This document shows, one piece after another, positions 47,801-55,170 of a stretch of DNA of 64,000 nucleotides (the first letter of the stretch is position 1; each line of letters starts with the position of its first letter). Source of the DNA: Chelydra serpentina (Eukaryota > Chordata > Testudines > Chelydridae). The position numbers and the translations under genes were made by a program. The notes under the pieces were generated by a model. It was not told the DNA's origin. It saw only the letters and a program-made list of their open reading frames with translations, and searched no databases. Location: contig JBAIAC010000042.1 of the NCBI GenBank assembly GCA_037349315.1, positions 3,596,001 to 3,660,000 on the forward strand, in the 5' to 3' direction.

Positions 47801-49303
47801 GCTGGGATGATTTAGTTAATGTTGGTCCTGCTTTGAGCAGGGGGTTGGACTAGATGACCTCCTGAGGTCTCTTCCAACCCTGATCTTCTGAGTCTATGAT
47901 TTTATGCCCCCCCGCCAGGGGCCACAGGGGCACATTGGCCCTTTCCGGGAGTGGTTTAGGGCTGGGGCAGGCAGGGAGCCTGCCTTAGTTCCGCTGCACC
48001 GCCGACCGGAAGCCGCCCAAGGTAAGTCAGTACCGCCTGCCTGCACGCAGCACCCCATGCCCCCTCCTGGACCCACCACCCTATACCCCCTCCTGGACCC
48101 AGCACCCTATACTCCCTCCTGGATCCAGCACACTATACCCCCTCCTGCACCCCATACCCTCTGCCCCAGCCCTGACCCTCCTCCCAGAGCCAGCACCCGA
48201 TGCCCATTCCTGCACCCCAACACTCTGCCCCATCCCAGAGCCCACTCCTGCACCCAAAGTCCCTCCCAGAGCCTGCACCCCTCACCCTCTTGTCCACCTG
48301 AACCCCCTGCCCGAGGCTCAGCACAGAGCCACCTCCCACACTGCAAACCCCTCGGCCACAGCCCAGGGTCTGCACTCCCATCCAAACCCCAACCTCCTGC
48401 CCCAGACCGGTGAAAGTGAGTGAGGGTGGGGGAGAGCGAGCAATGGAGAGAGGGGGGTATGGAGGAAGGAGAAGGAGAAGGGGCAGGGCCTTGGGGAAGG
48501 GATGGAGTAGATCCTGCTTTAAAGACTTGATATTTTGACTCTGTTTCCACACTGCCAGATCATTAATTTTGTTATAAAAACAATGAGGACTCCGGTGGCA
48601 CTTTAAGGACTAATAGATTTATTTGGGATTAAGCTTTCCTGGGCAAAGACCCACTTCTTCACATGGATTTCAAATGGACTGAAGGTAAAACACCCATTGC
48701 AATTCCTCGGTGTTTTTGTGGCTACAGAACACGGCTACCCCCTCTGAATTGTGTGATAGCATCTCCCGAACCATGAAGACTTTACAGAGCTGAATGATGA
48801 GTCACATCTGTGCCAGGTAACATTCAGTGAAATTAGACTGTAATTAAAACCCAAAAGTTACCCACTAAATCTGCACAGCGATTCCCTACCTTGTACTCCT
48901 GGGCAGCCTCCTCTATGGGAACCACCGTGTGAGCGCGGTGAGCCCGGGATCTGTCACACACCACACAGATGGGGGTTTGATCCTCTTCACAGAACAGTTT
49001 CAGAGCCTCCAGGTGTTCCCCGCACACCCCGCCCCCTCCTGCTCCCTTTGCTGCCTGGAAACTCAGCCTGGGAATTTCTACCACGTTTCCCAGCTGCCGG
49101 TTGGGCCTGAGGTTTCTCTGTTGTACAGTTTCTCTGCACTGAGGGCAGGAGGCGGCTGTAGCGGGTCCCTCCCAGCACTGGGCGATGCAGGCTCGGCAGA
49201 AATTGTGCCCACACTCCAGAGTGACAGGGGCTGTGAAATACTCCAGACAGACGGGACATGTCGCTTCCTCCTGGAGACTTTCCACGGGGCTCTCCGCAGC
49301 CAT
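23302..49303 (-). CDS. TRIM gene B: RING/B-box/coiled-coil/PRY-SPRY E3 ubiquitin ligase, complete
   Basis: Seven coding exons, read in minus-strand order: 49303-48890, 43904-43809, 43207-42977, 32037-32015, 31286-31171, 24967-24908, 23819-23302. All introns are GT-AG in consistent phases, giving 1458 bp and 485 residues. RING and B-box 2 ligands are complete; one residue is lost after the RING relative to gene A (138 codons in exon 1). The coiled coil and PRY-SPRY are full length. The role is inferred as for gene A: a RING ubiquitin ligase recognising targets through SPRY. Two oddities stand out. Exon 2 ends in A, not G, before GTAGGT. Intron 3 is 10.9 kb, against 325 bp in gene A and 144 bp in gene C, because a full-length CR1 and an LTR element sit in it. 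Intron 5 also carries a 4-kb DNA transposon. No stop or frameshift is seen, so the gene may still work if these introns splice. Confidence 0.85.
24214..24327. mobile_element. hAT-type MITE (TAGGGTGACCAG family), copy 1
   Basis: Its ends are TAGGGTGACCAGA and the complement of TAGGATGACCAGA, in an 114-bp element. The 8-bp target duplication GAGCCAAT lies at 24206-24213 and 24328-24335. Confidence 0.85.
25930..26083 (+). mobile_element. CR1 3' relic in intron 5 of TRIM gene B, left part
   Basis: It is collinear with 59140-59280 of gene C. It is cut at about 26083 by a DNA transposon and resumes at 30069. Confidence 0.6.
26689..27880 (-). pseudogene. hAT transposase remnant (DUF4371-like)
   Basis: Four minus-strand ORF pieces in transposon order carry the recognisable FDGATNFSG and CRGHLLQLA motifs of domesticated and transposon DUF4371 proteins. 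They are separated by frameshifts and stops. No BED or MYM zinc finger is seen upstream, where a CR1 fragment has inserted. Confidence 0.7.
28085..28790 (+). mobile_element. CR1 LINE 3' fragment inserted in the hAT relic
   Basis: The frame at 28162-28416 reads like the C-terminal end of CR1 ORF2: [12 protein letters not shown], then [13 protein letters not shown]. The following 3' UTR decays toward 28790. It is truncated and not intact. Confidence 0.8.
28975..29099. mobile_element. hAT-type MITE (TAGGGTGACCAG family), copy 2
   Basis: Its ends are TAGGGTGACCAGA and the complement of TAGAGTGACCAGA, in a 125-bp element. The 8-bp target duplication AGTCCAAT lies at 28967-28974 and 29100-29107. 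Confidence 0.9.
30219..30810. mobile_element. Unclassified insertion, LTR-like
   Basis: It interrupts the CR1 relic that reads straight through at 9050-9070 in gene A. It begins near TGTAGTGGGGCAGTTACCCC and ends near CCTGTTACAC. TG...CA-type ends hint at a solo LTR, but no target duplication is clear. The ORFs inside have no recognisable features. Confidence 0.4.
32379..33587 (+). CDS. CR1 ORF1-like protein with SGNH/GDSL esterase domain
   Basis: An open frame of 402 codons. The first 30 or so residues probably come from the 5' leader. Residues 80-200 are highly charged with basic clusters (KKRR), fitting nucleic-acid binding. From about residue 245 an SGNH hydrolase-like domain follows: GDSL at 253-256 and HVGTND at 305-310. 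The last block reads DGLQ at 377-380, where the family normally has the catalytic histidine of a DxxH motif. The region between residues 325 and 345 also looks shortened. The product is therefore probably inactive as an esterase. CR1 ORF1 is known to act in retrotransposition as an RNA-binding partner of ORF2. Confidence 0.7.
   Translation: MVLVGGVFCCRAGVLLWFVFPGLTGFRWEGYDRYRGSSGSDPSHGRHIEDWVWKLWYVHDPGGVPEKSFVFMKCRLIELTEEKIRGLEMQVETLVEFRRGFEQMMEQRHKEAEGKSSELQIEAGPKNSEGRLLGGESGQWKHVTKRTRQKKRRASEGEIELRNRFAELENEEGAQQVVTEGERTRKKRRAANPIGKGEESMETTPNMSPRRIQDGLQRIARENRNQEDLQPEATGDRPANRTVTRKRQVYMIGDSLLRRIDRPVTRADPENRRVCCLPGAKIRDVDLRLKSILTGVGKNPLIVLHVGTNDTARFSLESIKGDYARLGKMLPVPTEGQQRCDKIMTINRWLRQWCYKGGFGMYGHWEAFMDRGPFSQDGLQLSREGNRLLGWRLAQLIKRALN
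33790..33923 (+). pseudogene. Start of CR1 ORF2 (endonuclease N-terminus), broken
   Basis: The region that would encode the apurinic endonuclease N-terminus is recognisable just before the LTR insertion. It contains an in-frame TAA at 33885-33887. The frame is then cut by the LTR element and resumes at 39112. Confidence 0.65.
33924..35059 (-). repeat. 3' LTR of the retrotransposon
   Basis: 1136 bp, offset exactly 4047 bp from the other LTR. No difference was noticed, and every ORF translated from it recurs unchanged in the other copy. It contains a 14-bp-arm palindrome at 34184-34214. Confidence 0.93.
34184..34214. repeat. Perfect 14-bp-arm palindrome within the LTR
   Basis: TTTACCCTGTATAA and its complement are separated by AGC. 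It is present in both LTRs (also 38231-38261) and nearly preserved in the older LTR near 53165. Confidence 0.9.
34955..37678 (-). CDS. Gag-protease polyprotein of the LTR retrotransposon
   Basis: An intact frame of 907 codons that ends inside the 3' LTR. Residues 20-85 are a charged helix with the repeated unit HKRAMEA. Residues of about 100-270 look like a Gmr1/Gypsy-type, SCAN-related capsid ([20 protein letters not shown] and following). C318-C331 is a CCHC zinc knuckle (spacing C-x2-C-x4-H-x4-C). Residues 381-384 are DTGA, the active site of a retroviral-type aspartic protease. After about residue 470 comes low-complexity P/G/S/E sequence, then two hydrophobic segments (about 710-725 and 810-825) of unknown role. 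No reverse transcriptase, RNase H or integrase motif is seen. Assignment to the Ty3/Gypsy group is likely but not proven. Confidence 0.82.
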   Translation of the reverse strand: MSVSEATVKLDLARLEITEKENEHRRRIELRTLEISAETEAHKRAMEAEELAHKRAMEAERIREEAAHKRAMEAQKHELAVAELRSRNPSASGSASPKIPKWERLCPQYDESKDIAEYFITFERLCSLHAIPEDQKMTTLIAKLTGRALDIFNKMPIGDASNYGKFKELVLKQFQVTPETYRVKFRSLKRGDGLSYLAYANEMTVLVDKWVRGKDITSFEGMCDLVAQEQFLNMCSDDVKQYLWDKQVKAVSELAGFADSYEQAQAAIKHKPLAEGYRVEGKQSHRVTPGKKEAGRSPPHSPSTRPKFPVQSEEPRRCYQCKSTEHLRDKCPLLSENRHQAAHEAAASFHTGFVKLTSTPPSSEHVHAVRLNGKVITGLRDTGAEISIVRRDLIQEKDWLPGKVAELELVGGYKVIAPLAKVHMQTENLQAKLTVATVSHNFAPFLLGNDFFAVAESVPGLGGSKQEPGAENPRGGGEVTGTAAVASSCPVIISPGEGNVLPHSKGGIFRATEGSILACSCEPTAGPGSPSLQGDTGVSGPEGGPGREGEGGPESPPTFWQEDLAQEEGEKSAFQMPDPSPVDQVRRGSWGSDLPDGGVHPADLLGTDTGVSKKEVVLATRVGGKPLSSKQKGASLCMGEATQGDGNQPREIPEGGAEGRPGCSTPFPCQSLKRMPDSGACSKEAEESASECLPGYTDGWVILCLSLLHLWVITKELTLRVNPFKMGNIPDWWEKLLYMLGMVTSRSYKHVTCRPISGNRLEAWHNSKSITGPGCCVKGETEARRLMALRAKCRGSYALTGIAICILLAILHPNPFSGARGPGTSHFAKTITNDTMWGASTEKGCDQRQTGALCVLPPPWTVSKSLAVSSGGGCDGVPHKTLWGDAYKCIYVTKICFMLHVPCNISL
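35060..35071 (-). other. Polypurine tract
   Basis: On the minus strand a purine-only AGGAGGAGGG abuts the 3' LTR. This is the expected plus-strand primer site. Confidence 0.75.
37950..37969 (-). other. Primer-binding site, tRNA-Ser-like
   Basis: One base inside the 5' LTR the minus strand reads TGGCGTAGTCG, then AGCAGGAT. TGG complements the CCA tail, and the rest fits the 3' end of vertebrate tRNA-Ser of the AGA/TGA type, apart from one extra base. The tRNA sequence is recalled, not searched. Confidence 0.6.
37971..39106 (-). repeat. 5' LTR of the retrotransposon
   Basis: 1136 bp. In element orientation this is the upstream LTR, with the primer-binding site directly inside it. Confidence 0.93.
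39124..41907 (+). pseudogene. CR1 ORF2 (AP endonuclease and reverse transcriptase), broken
   Basis: 39124-39927 encodes the endonuclease C-terminal part, with a GGVALYI stretch, a FNFPDIDW strand and a catalytic-type SSDHELI segment. 39950-40504 and 40485-41435 encode reverse transcriptase: [41 protein letters not shown] and KFADDTKL, where the F-A-D-D motif holds the catalytic aspartates. 41463-41907 carries the C-terminal end. Frameshifts at about 39927-39950 and 40485-40504, the MITE at 41255, and a shift near 41722-41771 break the protein. Confidence 0.88.
41255..41450. mobile_element. TA-target miniature transposon (Tc1/mariner-like), CpG-rich
   Basis: Its ends are CAGGTCTCTCCCGT and the complement of CAGGTCTCTCGCGT. 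TA duplications lie at 41253-41254 and 41451-41452. Removing it leaves an uninterrupted CR1 reading frame (TTATACAAGGCACTGG). It is rich in CpG and has no ORF of its own. Confidence 0.85.
42161..42364. mobile_element. hAT-type MITE (TAGGGTGACCAG family), copy 3
   Basis: Its ends are TAGGGTGAC and the complement of TAGGGTGACCAGACG. The 8-bp target duplication CTGCAGCA lies at 42153-42160 and 42365-42372. It is inserted in the CR1 3' UTR; the related tail at 18950 is an empty site. Confidence 0.9.
44280..44693 (-). mobile_element. CR1 LINE, 5'-truncated, in intron 1 of TRIM gene B
   Basis: The left edge is the reversed CR1 tail (CATAGATTCATAGATTCTAG). The minus frame reads [16 protein letters not shown], then [16 protein letters not shown], the usual C-terminal end of CR1 ORF2, without an early stop. 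The frame is open but only a fragment. Confidence 0.9.
45585..45735 (-). mobile_element. MIR-like SINE relic
   Basis: It contains a GGGTTCTATGCTAAGCTCTG stretch, then TGACTGTGGGCAACTC and CTCAGTTTCCCTTCC. This is the same order as the relic at 14640. Confidence 0.5.
45735..46012. mobile_element. GC-rich non-autonomous element piece, probably hAT-type
   Basis: It begins near CAGTGGTCACCTACCAGTCG and includes an inverted pair around CAGCTCCCATTGGCCAGGAA at 45940-45983. It is cut by a CR1; sequence of similar composition resumes at 47905. The right terminal repeat was not found. Confidence 0.4.
46013..47905 (+). mobile_element. CR1-family LINE, 5'-truncated, broken reverse transcriptase
   Basis: Frames at 46015-46524, 46651-46914, 47051-47473 and 47546-47815 read in order as the second half of CR1 ORF2: [37 protein letters not shown]. 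It ends with the CR1 tail at GGTTGGACTAGATGACCTCC. Stops and shifts separate the pieces. A short antisense CR1 tail sits at 46088-46157. The lineage differs from the 32250 copy. Confidence 0.87.
47906..48560. repeat. C-rich repeat with short tandem units
   Basis: From about 48055 to 48170 units like CCCCCTCCTGGACCCAGCAC repeat imperfectly. The rest is GC-rich repeat sequence. The ORFs on both strands are products of composition. Confidence 0.6.
48565..48755. mobile_element. CryI-like SINE with inverted 5' part
   Basis: 48570-48660 is the SINE body in sense orientation (GTGGCACTTTAAGGACTAAT, then AAGACCCACTTCTTCA). 48710-48745 is the tRNA-like head in reverse (ACACGGCTACCCCCTCTGA). Head and body thus point in opposite directions. 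Confidence 0.7.
48890..49303 (-). CDS. TRIM gene B exon 1 (RING and B-box 2)
   Basis: 414 bp, 138 codons, ending in phase 0 at GTAGGG. It is almost the same as gene A exon 1. The main change is the linker after the RING, where one residue is missing. Confidence 0.92.
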
Positions 49304-49505
49304 GGCTCCTCTGGGCAGGGAACAGGGTCAGTTTCACTTTCCTGAATTCACACTATGCCCCGCCTGCAGCAGCGAGGGGTGTTTCCCTTCCTGCAACTGA
49401 CTCCGGCTGTTTGCTGAGCAGGAAGGACCCGACCAATTTCACCCCTGGAGGCTTTAGTGAAAAAATGTGTCACTCCCCGGGCCTGCGATCAGCCCCTGTG
49501 CTGGT
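49304..49505 (-). promoter_or_regulatory. Putative 5' UTR/proximal promoter of TRIM gene B
   Basis: Nearly the same as the sequence upstream of gene A (15434-15640), suggesting shared 5' regulatory sequence. No transcription start can be fixed. Confidence 0.4.
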
Positions 49506-49507
49506 GG

Positions 49508-49665
49508 GCATAGGGGCCGACTTCCGGCCCCGCCCGTGGGTGCTGTCACCCGGGGGCGGGGCCTCGCCGGGCCCCGCCCCCGACGCCGGGTGACGTTACG
49601 GGGCCCCGACGCCGACGCAACGTTGCCCAGCGTCGGGGGCGGGGCGGGCGGAGGAGAGGCTGTTT
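49508..49665. promoter_or_regulatory. CpG-dense insertion upstream of TRIM gene B with GC boxes and a CRE-like site
   Basis: It replaces or follows the gene A-like upstream sequence. It holds many CpGs, GGGGCGGGG-type boxes and TGACGTTA near 49591. The edge CATAGGGGCCGAC resembles the end of the transposon family at 61930. It could be a transposon-derived CpG island; promoter activity is a guess. Confidence 0.4.
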
Positions 49666-49679
49666 CCTGTTCCACGGCT

Positions 49680-50160
49680 TCCACCGTTCTCTGTGGCCAG
49701 GACAGAGCAGCTGGTGGCTTTAACCAGAGACACTGGGTGGAGGAGCTGCCGGGAGCGTGGCAGCCCCGGCAGCGGGAGCGGGGACATGCAGCAGGGGAGG
49801 AGGCAGAACAGCAGCAAGAGAGATGGGAGACCCCCAGGGGACTGTCTGTGTCTCCACGTTCAGGCTGCTCCGGTGATCGAGGGGTTCACATTTGAGACCT
49901 GGTAGTGAAATCTAAGCATAGAACTCACCGCCCGCGTGGGGTGTGTGCCCTGCTCTGTAACCCTTTGCCCTGAGGTTGGGCCTCACATGCGTGAGCGATT
50001 CTAGACAGCGAGACTGGAGAACTCAACCTGGCCATCCCACATGCCAGCGGAGTGCTGTAACCACAGAGAGGGGGAAAGTTCTAAGGCAGGTGACATCCTG
50101 AGAACCACCTCCCCCCCCTGCCCACGTTGTGTGTGGAGCGAGGCAGGTGCCTACCTCATC
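49680..50160. repeat. Duplicated flank block, copy 1
   Basis: It matches 54690-55170: AGAGCAGCTGGTGGCTTT, then GTGGCAGCCCCGGCAG and GGGGACTGTCTGTG. It lies upstream of gene B. The short open frames inside it are not conserved between the copies. Confidence 0.8.
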
Positions 50161-50545
50161 CCAGCAAGAAAGACTCCGGTTCTACTCCCCGCTCTGCCTG
50201 TAGGGGAGGAAGGGTTTGAACAGAGATTTGCCACATCTCAGGTGACTGCCTGAACCAGGGGGGTCTGGGATATTCTGAGTGGGGCTCCCACAATCTCTTC
50301 TCATCAAGCTGCTCCACTCTGGCTGAATAATTACATAGTCCCTGAGTCAGAGCGAGAGGGTGACAACGATTCCGTAGCTGGGCACTGGGAGGTAGAAGAT
50401 GCAGGTGCAGGACCCGGCTCCAATGGCTATTTAATTACAGCCCCTTCCCTGCAGGAGGGGGCGTTTCATTGCAACCCTGTGACTTAACACCGGACCTTTC
50501 CTAGGGTTGTGATGGAGGCTCAGTCGAAGGCAGGGAAGTCCTGAC
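50160..50545 (+). repeat. Duplicated TRIM flank block, copy 3 (partial)
   Basis: It matches 20660-21010 and about 990-1340. It begins in the middle of the tRNA-like piece at GGTTCTACTCCCCGCTCTGC. Confidence 0.75.
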
Positions 50546-52905
50546 CCATACGCAAAGTACACAGATGCCCCCGCCCCTGCTCCGCCTCTTCCCCATGGCC
50601 CCCGCCCCAGGACTCCCAAGGGAAGGGGGAGCCAGTGATGGGCACTGCAGTTAGGTTGGTCATTTTGTGCTAGGTGATCTGAACTCTCCTGTGCTTTCTC
50701 TGATTTAGTGAAAGAGCAATAATGTTGGACGTGTGAAAAGAGTGACTCCATGTGTGAAATGGTCACAATGTGCCTCTGGAGAGCGTTCAGCTGAAACCAG
50801 CCGGCTCTCACCTTGGCGTGGAGTTCTGGGCGATGGTGCATTCAGGCATGCGGGAGTCTGGAGAGTCAGCTCTGCACTAGGGGGTTAGGCAGCAGGTTTC
50901 ACACCTCAGGTAGGTGGTTAGAGCCCCCCAAGAATGTGCCCAGGGAGCCCAATATTGGAGCAGTGGATGGGCTGTGTTCCGGTCCCAAAGGCTTGAATTA
51001 TCTGGGGATCCTGGGGCTCAGACGCTTGGATTTCCCTTACTGCAGTCCAGGGGCACCTAACCAGGTCTGGGGGACTCACACTCACACTCTCTCTACCTAC
51101 CTACCTACCTACCAGAAACCCTCTCAGTGCCCAGAATCCAAACACCCTTAACTCTGCCCAGGTGGGTTCTGGTGACTATTTCTACATGTGTGAAACATTA
51201 AATTCAGAGACATGACTGGAGAGGTCTCCCCCTCAGGGCTGCCACATCCCTTTGCCCTGGGCTGAGGGGGGCTGTTTCCTGTTTCTGGATGAGGGAGAGT
51301 CTCTCCCTCCAGTGCTGTAACCTCCTGCTCCCTTTGCCTGGGGGTACAACGGGTTCTATTAATGGTTCTTCCTGGGCTGGGCAGACGCTATCTCCTATTC
51401 CAGATCTCTAGGCAGGGCCTGATTGCCCAGTAGGCAGATAAGGCTGTAGCCTCAGGCCCTCCTATATTTTAGGCCCTACTGGTCAGGCAGGGGCGGGGCT
51501 GAGAGGGGCAGAGATGGAGCTTGCTCAGGGAGCCCTGCTGGAGGGCTCCTGCCAGCAGGAAAGGCAAAGCAGCCCTTGTGGCTTGGGAGCTGCTCAGCCG
51601 GCAGCCTGCAGCTTCCGCTCCCTCTGTCTGCGTCTCCCTGCACTGGAGGATCACACTGCAGGTATCTGGTTAGCACTGGACACTTAAAATCCGGTTACCC
51701 TGGGAACTCGCCAGCTGTGGGTGTAGTTTGAGTAGGCGTTGCCCCCCCCCCCGCTCCCTCCACCAAGCTTGTTCCAGAGCACTGCTTAGCTCCAGCATGC
51801 TGCCTCCAGGGTCCTAGTGCCCATCCCTGTCATCTTCTATGTGTGCTGGGTCCTGTTTCTGGACAACTGGCCAGTGCCTCGGGGAGGGGGGCGCAGGGCA
51901 AGGCGGTGGTGGGGGAAGAAGCAATACCTGAGCGCTAGGGTGGGAAGCTTGCTCAGAATCTGCACACGCTCTATCCAGCTCCAGCCAGAACTAGTGCCCC
52001 TCCCATGGATAAGGAACCAATTCCCACACAGTTGTAGGAAAAACAAACCAAAACAGCCCATTCTTGACACCAACACTTTAACTTTTACAGGACCTTCCAT
52101 CGAGGGGCTTCAGATTTACGACACACCGTGTTCAATACTTACTGAACTGTACTAAACATCAAAGAAATCCGATTTCTTTCTTTGATTTATTTTTCTGTAC
52201 TGGGCTGCACAGGCAGCCAAGTTCTTTCCTTTTGCTCAGTCTAGTTCCACAGGCCAACACGTCTTTCTACTTTTAAGGGGTTGCAAAAGGACTAGAGGAA
52301 GCTCAACATACAATGTTATAGATTTCTCCCTCCTCTTTCCCTCGAGGATTTTAAATCCACTTCTTAGCAAGCTACGATAGAAAGATTGGCTGAATAGGCT
52401 AAGACAGGATCCGTCCATTTGCTGGGTCTCCAGCAGTTCAGTCCATCATAAAAGTACCTCACATTTGATTGCTTTGGAGTTTCATTCCAAAAACTTAAAG
52501 CTAAATAAACCTGGAGTTAGTCCTCATTTTTCTGCCCCAACTCAAACTAACTTCTTTCCCAAGTGGGAAATGTTGGGGGCGCATGGAATGAGTGTGTTTC
52601 GATATGGGAATGAGAACAAAGGCCAATTTCTCTCACAGTTACACCTGTGTAGCCTTATTGACTTCAGGGAGAACACTCACACAAGAGTGGTTTTTTTTGC
52701 ACAAGAATAGATTTTGGACTCTTCTGCTTTTTCACACCTGGTATGTGCAAAATCTCAGTCACTTTCCTCCCCTAAACGCTGAGCACTTTAGGGAAAAAAA
52801 GAAGCAAGGTCTGCAGTCTGCTTCATTCTTCACCAGCCTAGGAAACAAACACCAGACCTGATGGGTGTCACTACAGCAACCTTGCTTGGACTGTTCTTTT
52901 GAAAC
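50546..52905. other. Intergenic, no gene seen
   Basis: It contains a short CTAC repeat near 51095-51112 and C runs. The small ORFs have no recognisable domains and no paralogous support. Confidence 0.3.
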
Positions 52906-54025
52906 TGTGACGGGTTGGGGCCACAGAGACCTGCTTGGTGCTGCCACCTGGTGTGCCAAGGCTGCTTCTGCCTCTGCTTTCAGGCCTTTTTCAGCTTGGG
53001 ACTTTTGAATCCTGTCTGTTTTGAGCCAGATTCCACTGATCTGCTGCAAACACAGACCCAGGTTTGAACCAAGTTCACTCACCACTGTAAGGCCCCTGGA
53101 AGCGCTTTTGCCTTTGACACCCAGCTGTTTAACTTTAAGGAGGCTCAAACCCTTAATAAATCCGTTTTACCCTGTATAAAGCGTATACAGGGTAAACTTA
53201 TAAATAGTTCGCTTTCTATTACAAAGATAGAAAGATATGCACAGCTGTTTGCGTTCCCCCAGGTAACAACTTAACTTTAAAAAACTTAATAAGTAAAAAG
53301 TAATTTTAATAAGTACAAAAAATAGAATTTAAGTGATTTTAAGCAGTAACAGACAAAATAAAGTGAATTACCAAATACAATAAAAAAAAACACGCAGTTC
53401 TATGTCTAATCACCCTGTGTACATATAAACCCCTCACTAGGTTCAGTAAACAGGCTATTTTCCTTCTAGCCTGGGCCCAGCAATCACTCACCCCCCTAAT
53501 GTTTTTGTTCTTTGTTCAGTTCCCCTCAAAAATGTCCTTGGGGGGGTGAAAAGCTTTTTCCTTTAGCCAGCTAAAGACAAAATGAAAGGGTCTTGCAAGG
53601 GCTTTTATAGCCTTTCTTCCTCTCCCTGCGTAAAATCCAGTAGCCCTAAAGTTTTGGGATCACATGGGCAAGTCACCTGTCCATGTGCCCTAACCAGTCT
53701 AACCAGTTGCATCCTTAACTGGGGCCCCAATGTGGATTGGGGTCTGCACCTTCTTTTGTCTGTTAAGTACTTGTACTCAACTTGCACATTCCTTCCTCTG
53801 GACCTGGCCCCATGTTCTTACAAAAGCTATGCATAAAACCAGCAAATATAAAACCAATGTTCATAACTACCACCACAACAATAATACATGCATACAAACA
53901 AAAAAAATAAATTCAGTAGGTCATAACTTTCACAAAAATATGTTACATGGCACATGTAGCATAAAACGTTACACATATATAGTTATAAGCATCTCCCCAT
54001 AAAGTTTTATGGGGACACTGTCACA
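52906..54025 (-). mobile_element. Older LTR of the same family as 33924-35059 (solo or orphan)
   Basis: About 1120 bp from TGTGACGG to TGTCACA, diverged from the young LTRs by many substitutions and small indels. The LTR palindrome is nearly preserved. A polypurine-like stretch follows at 54026-54037 but no gag sequence, and flanking bases show no 5-bp duplication. Confidence 0.85.
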
Positions 54026-54037
54026 CCCCCTCCCCCG

Positions 54038-54442
54038 CAGCCTCAGCTCGTGGTGCTGCTAGTGGGATGCTCTGGGCAGCAGGGCTGCGAGATCCTGCCA
54101 GGTGGGGTGATGTGTGGCTGGATCTGGCCAGGCACCACAGTAATGGGATGGGGAAAATGGGGGGAGTGGATAGGGGGCAGGGGTCCCCGGGGGGGGGGGG
54201 GGGGGATATGGATCTGTGAGGTCAGAGGGCTGAGAACAGGGAGTTGGTAAGGGGGCAGGGGACCTGGGGGAAGTTAGGGGACAGGGAGCAGGGTGTGTTG
54301 GAAGGGTTTGGGGTCCGGGCGGGGGGGCAGGAACCAGGGAGGATCAGACAGCGGGCGGGGGCGAGGGCCTGGCCAAACCCAGCCCTCCATACCATTTGGG
54401 AACCCCATGTGGCCCTCAGGCCAAAACGTTTGCCCACCCCTG
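54038..54442. mobile_element. hAT-type element, right part only
   Basis: It ends with the complement of CAGGGGTGGGCAAACG, a typical hAT terminal repeat. The body is GC-rich and includes a G run near 54190. The left end is missing at the LTR. Confidence 0.55.
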
Positions 54443-54689
54443 ATTTAGGAGTAAGGAGGCCCAAGAGAAGGACAGCGGAGCATCCCTCATGCTACCTCTT
54501 ACTCAGAAGTGTCTGTTTGAAGAATTGAGTGTTGTCAGAGTAGAATAAACTTGTTAATTGTACATAAATAATATGTAAATATGTAGGTAGAGAAATGTTT
54601 GATGACATAATTTTTTTGCAATCTGTAATTCATACTAAGGCCCTTCCCCCGCATTAGCCTTAGGTCCCTCATAACCTTAATCCAGCTCG

Positions 54690-55170
54690 GTCTCTAGGAT
54701 AGAGCAGCTGGTGGCTTTCACCAGACATACCTGTGGTCAGTAGCTGCCCTGACTCTGCTGCTGGGAATGTGGCAGCCCCGGCAGGGGGAGCAGGGAGATG
54801 CAGCTGGGGAGGAGGCAGAAAAGCAGCAAGATAGATGGGCGAACCCAAGGGGACTGTCTGTGACTCCATGTTCAGGCTGTTCTAGTGCCCGAGTGTTCTC
54901 ACTTGATACCTAGTAGGTGAAATCTAAATACAGGACACACGACCAGTGGGAGGTTTGTACCCTGGTTTATAACTGTTTCCCCTGAGGTTGGTACTCACAT
55001 CCGTGAGCTGCTGTACGCAGCTTGATGGGAGAACTGAACATGGGTCTCCCACGTGCCAGTTGAGTGCTCTCACCATGGGGCTAAAAGTTATAAGGCAGGT
55101 GATATCCCCAAAACCACCTCCTCCTTCTCTCCCCTCCTCCCCTTTCCTGTGGAGTGAGGCAGGTGCCTAC
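54690..55170. repeat. Duplicated flank block, copy 2
   Basis: Counterpart of 49680-50160, with more divergence and small indels. Confidence 0.8.
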
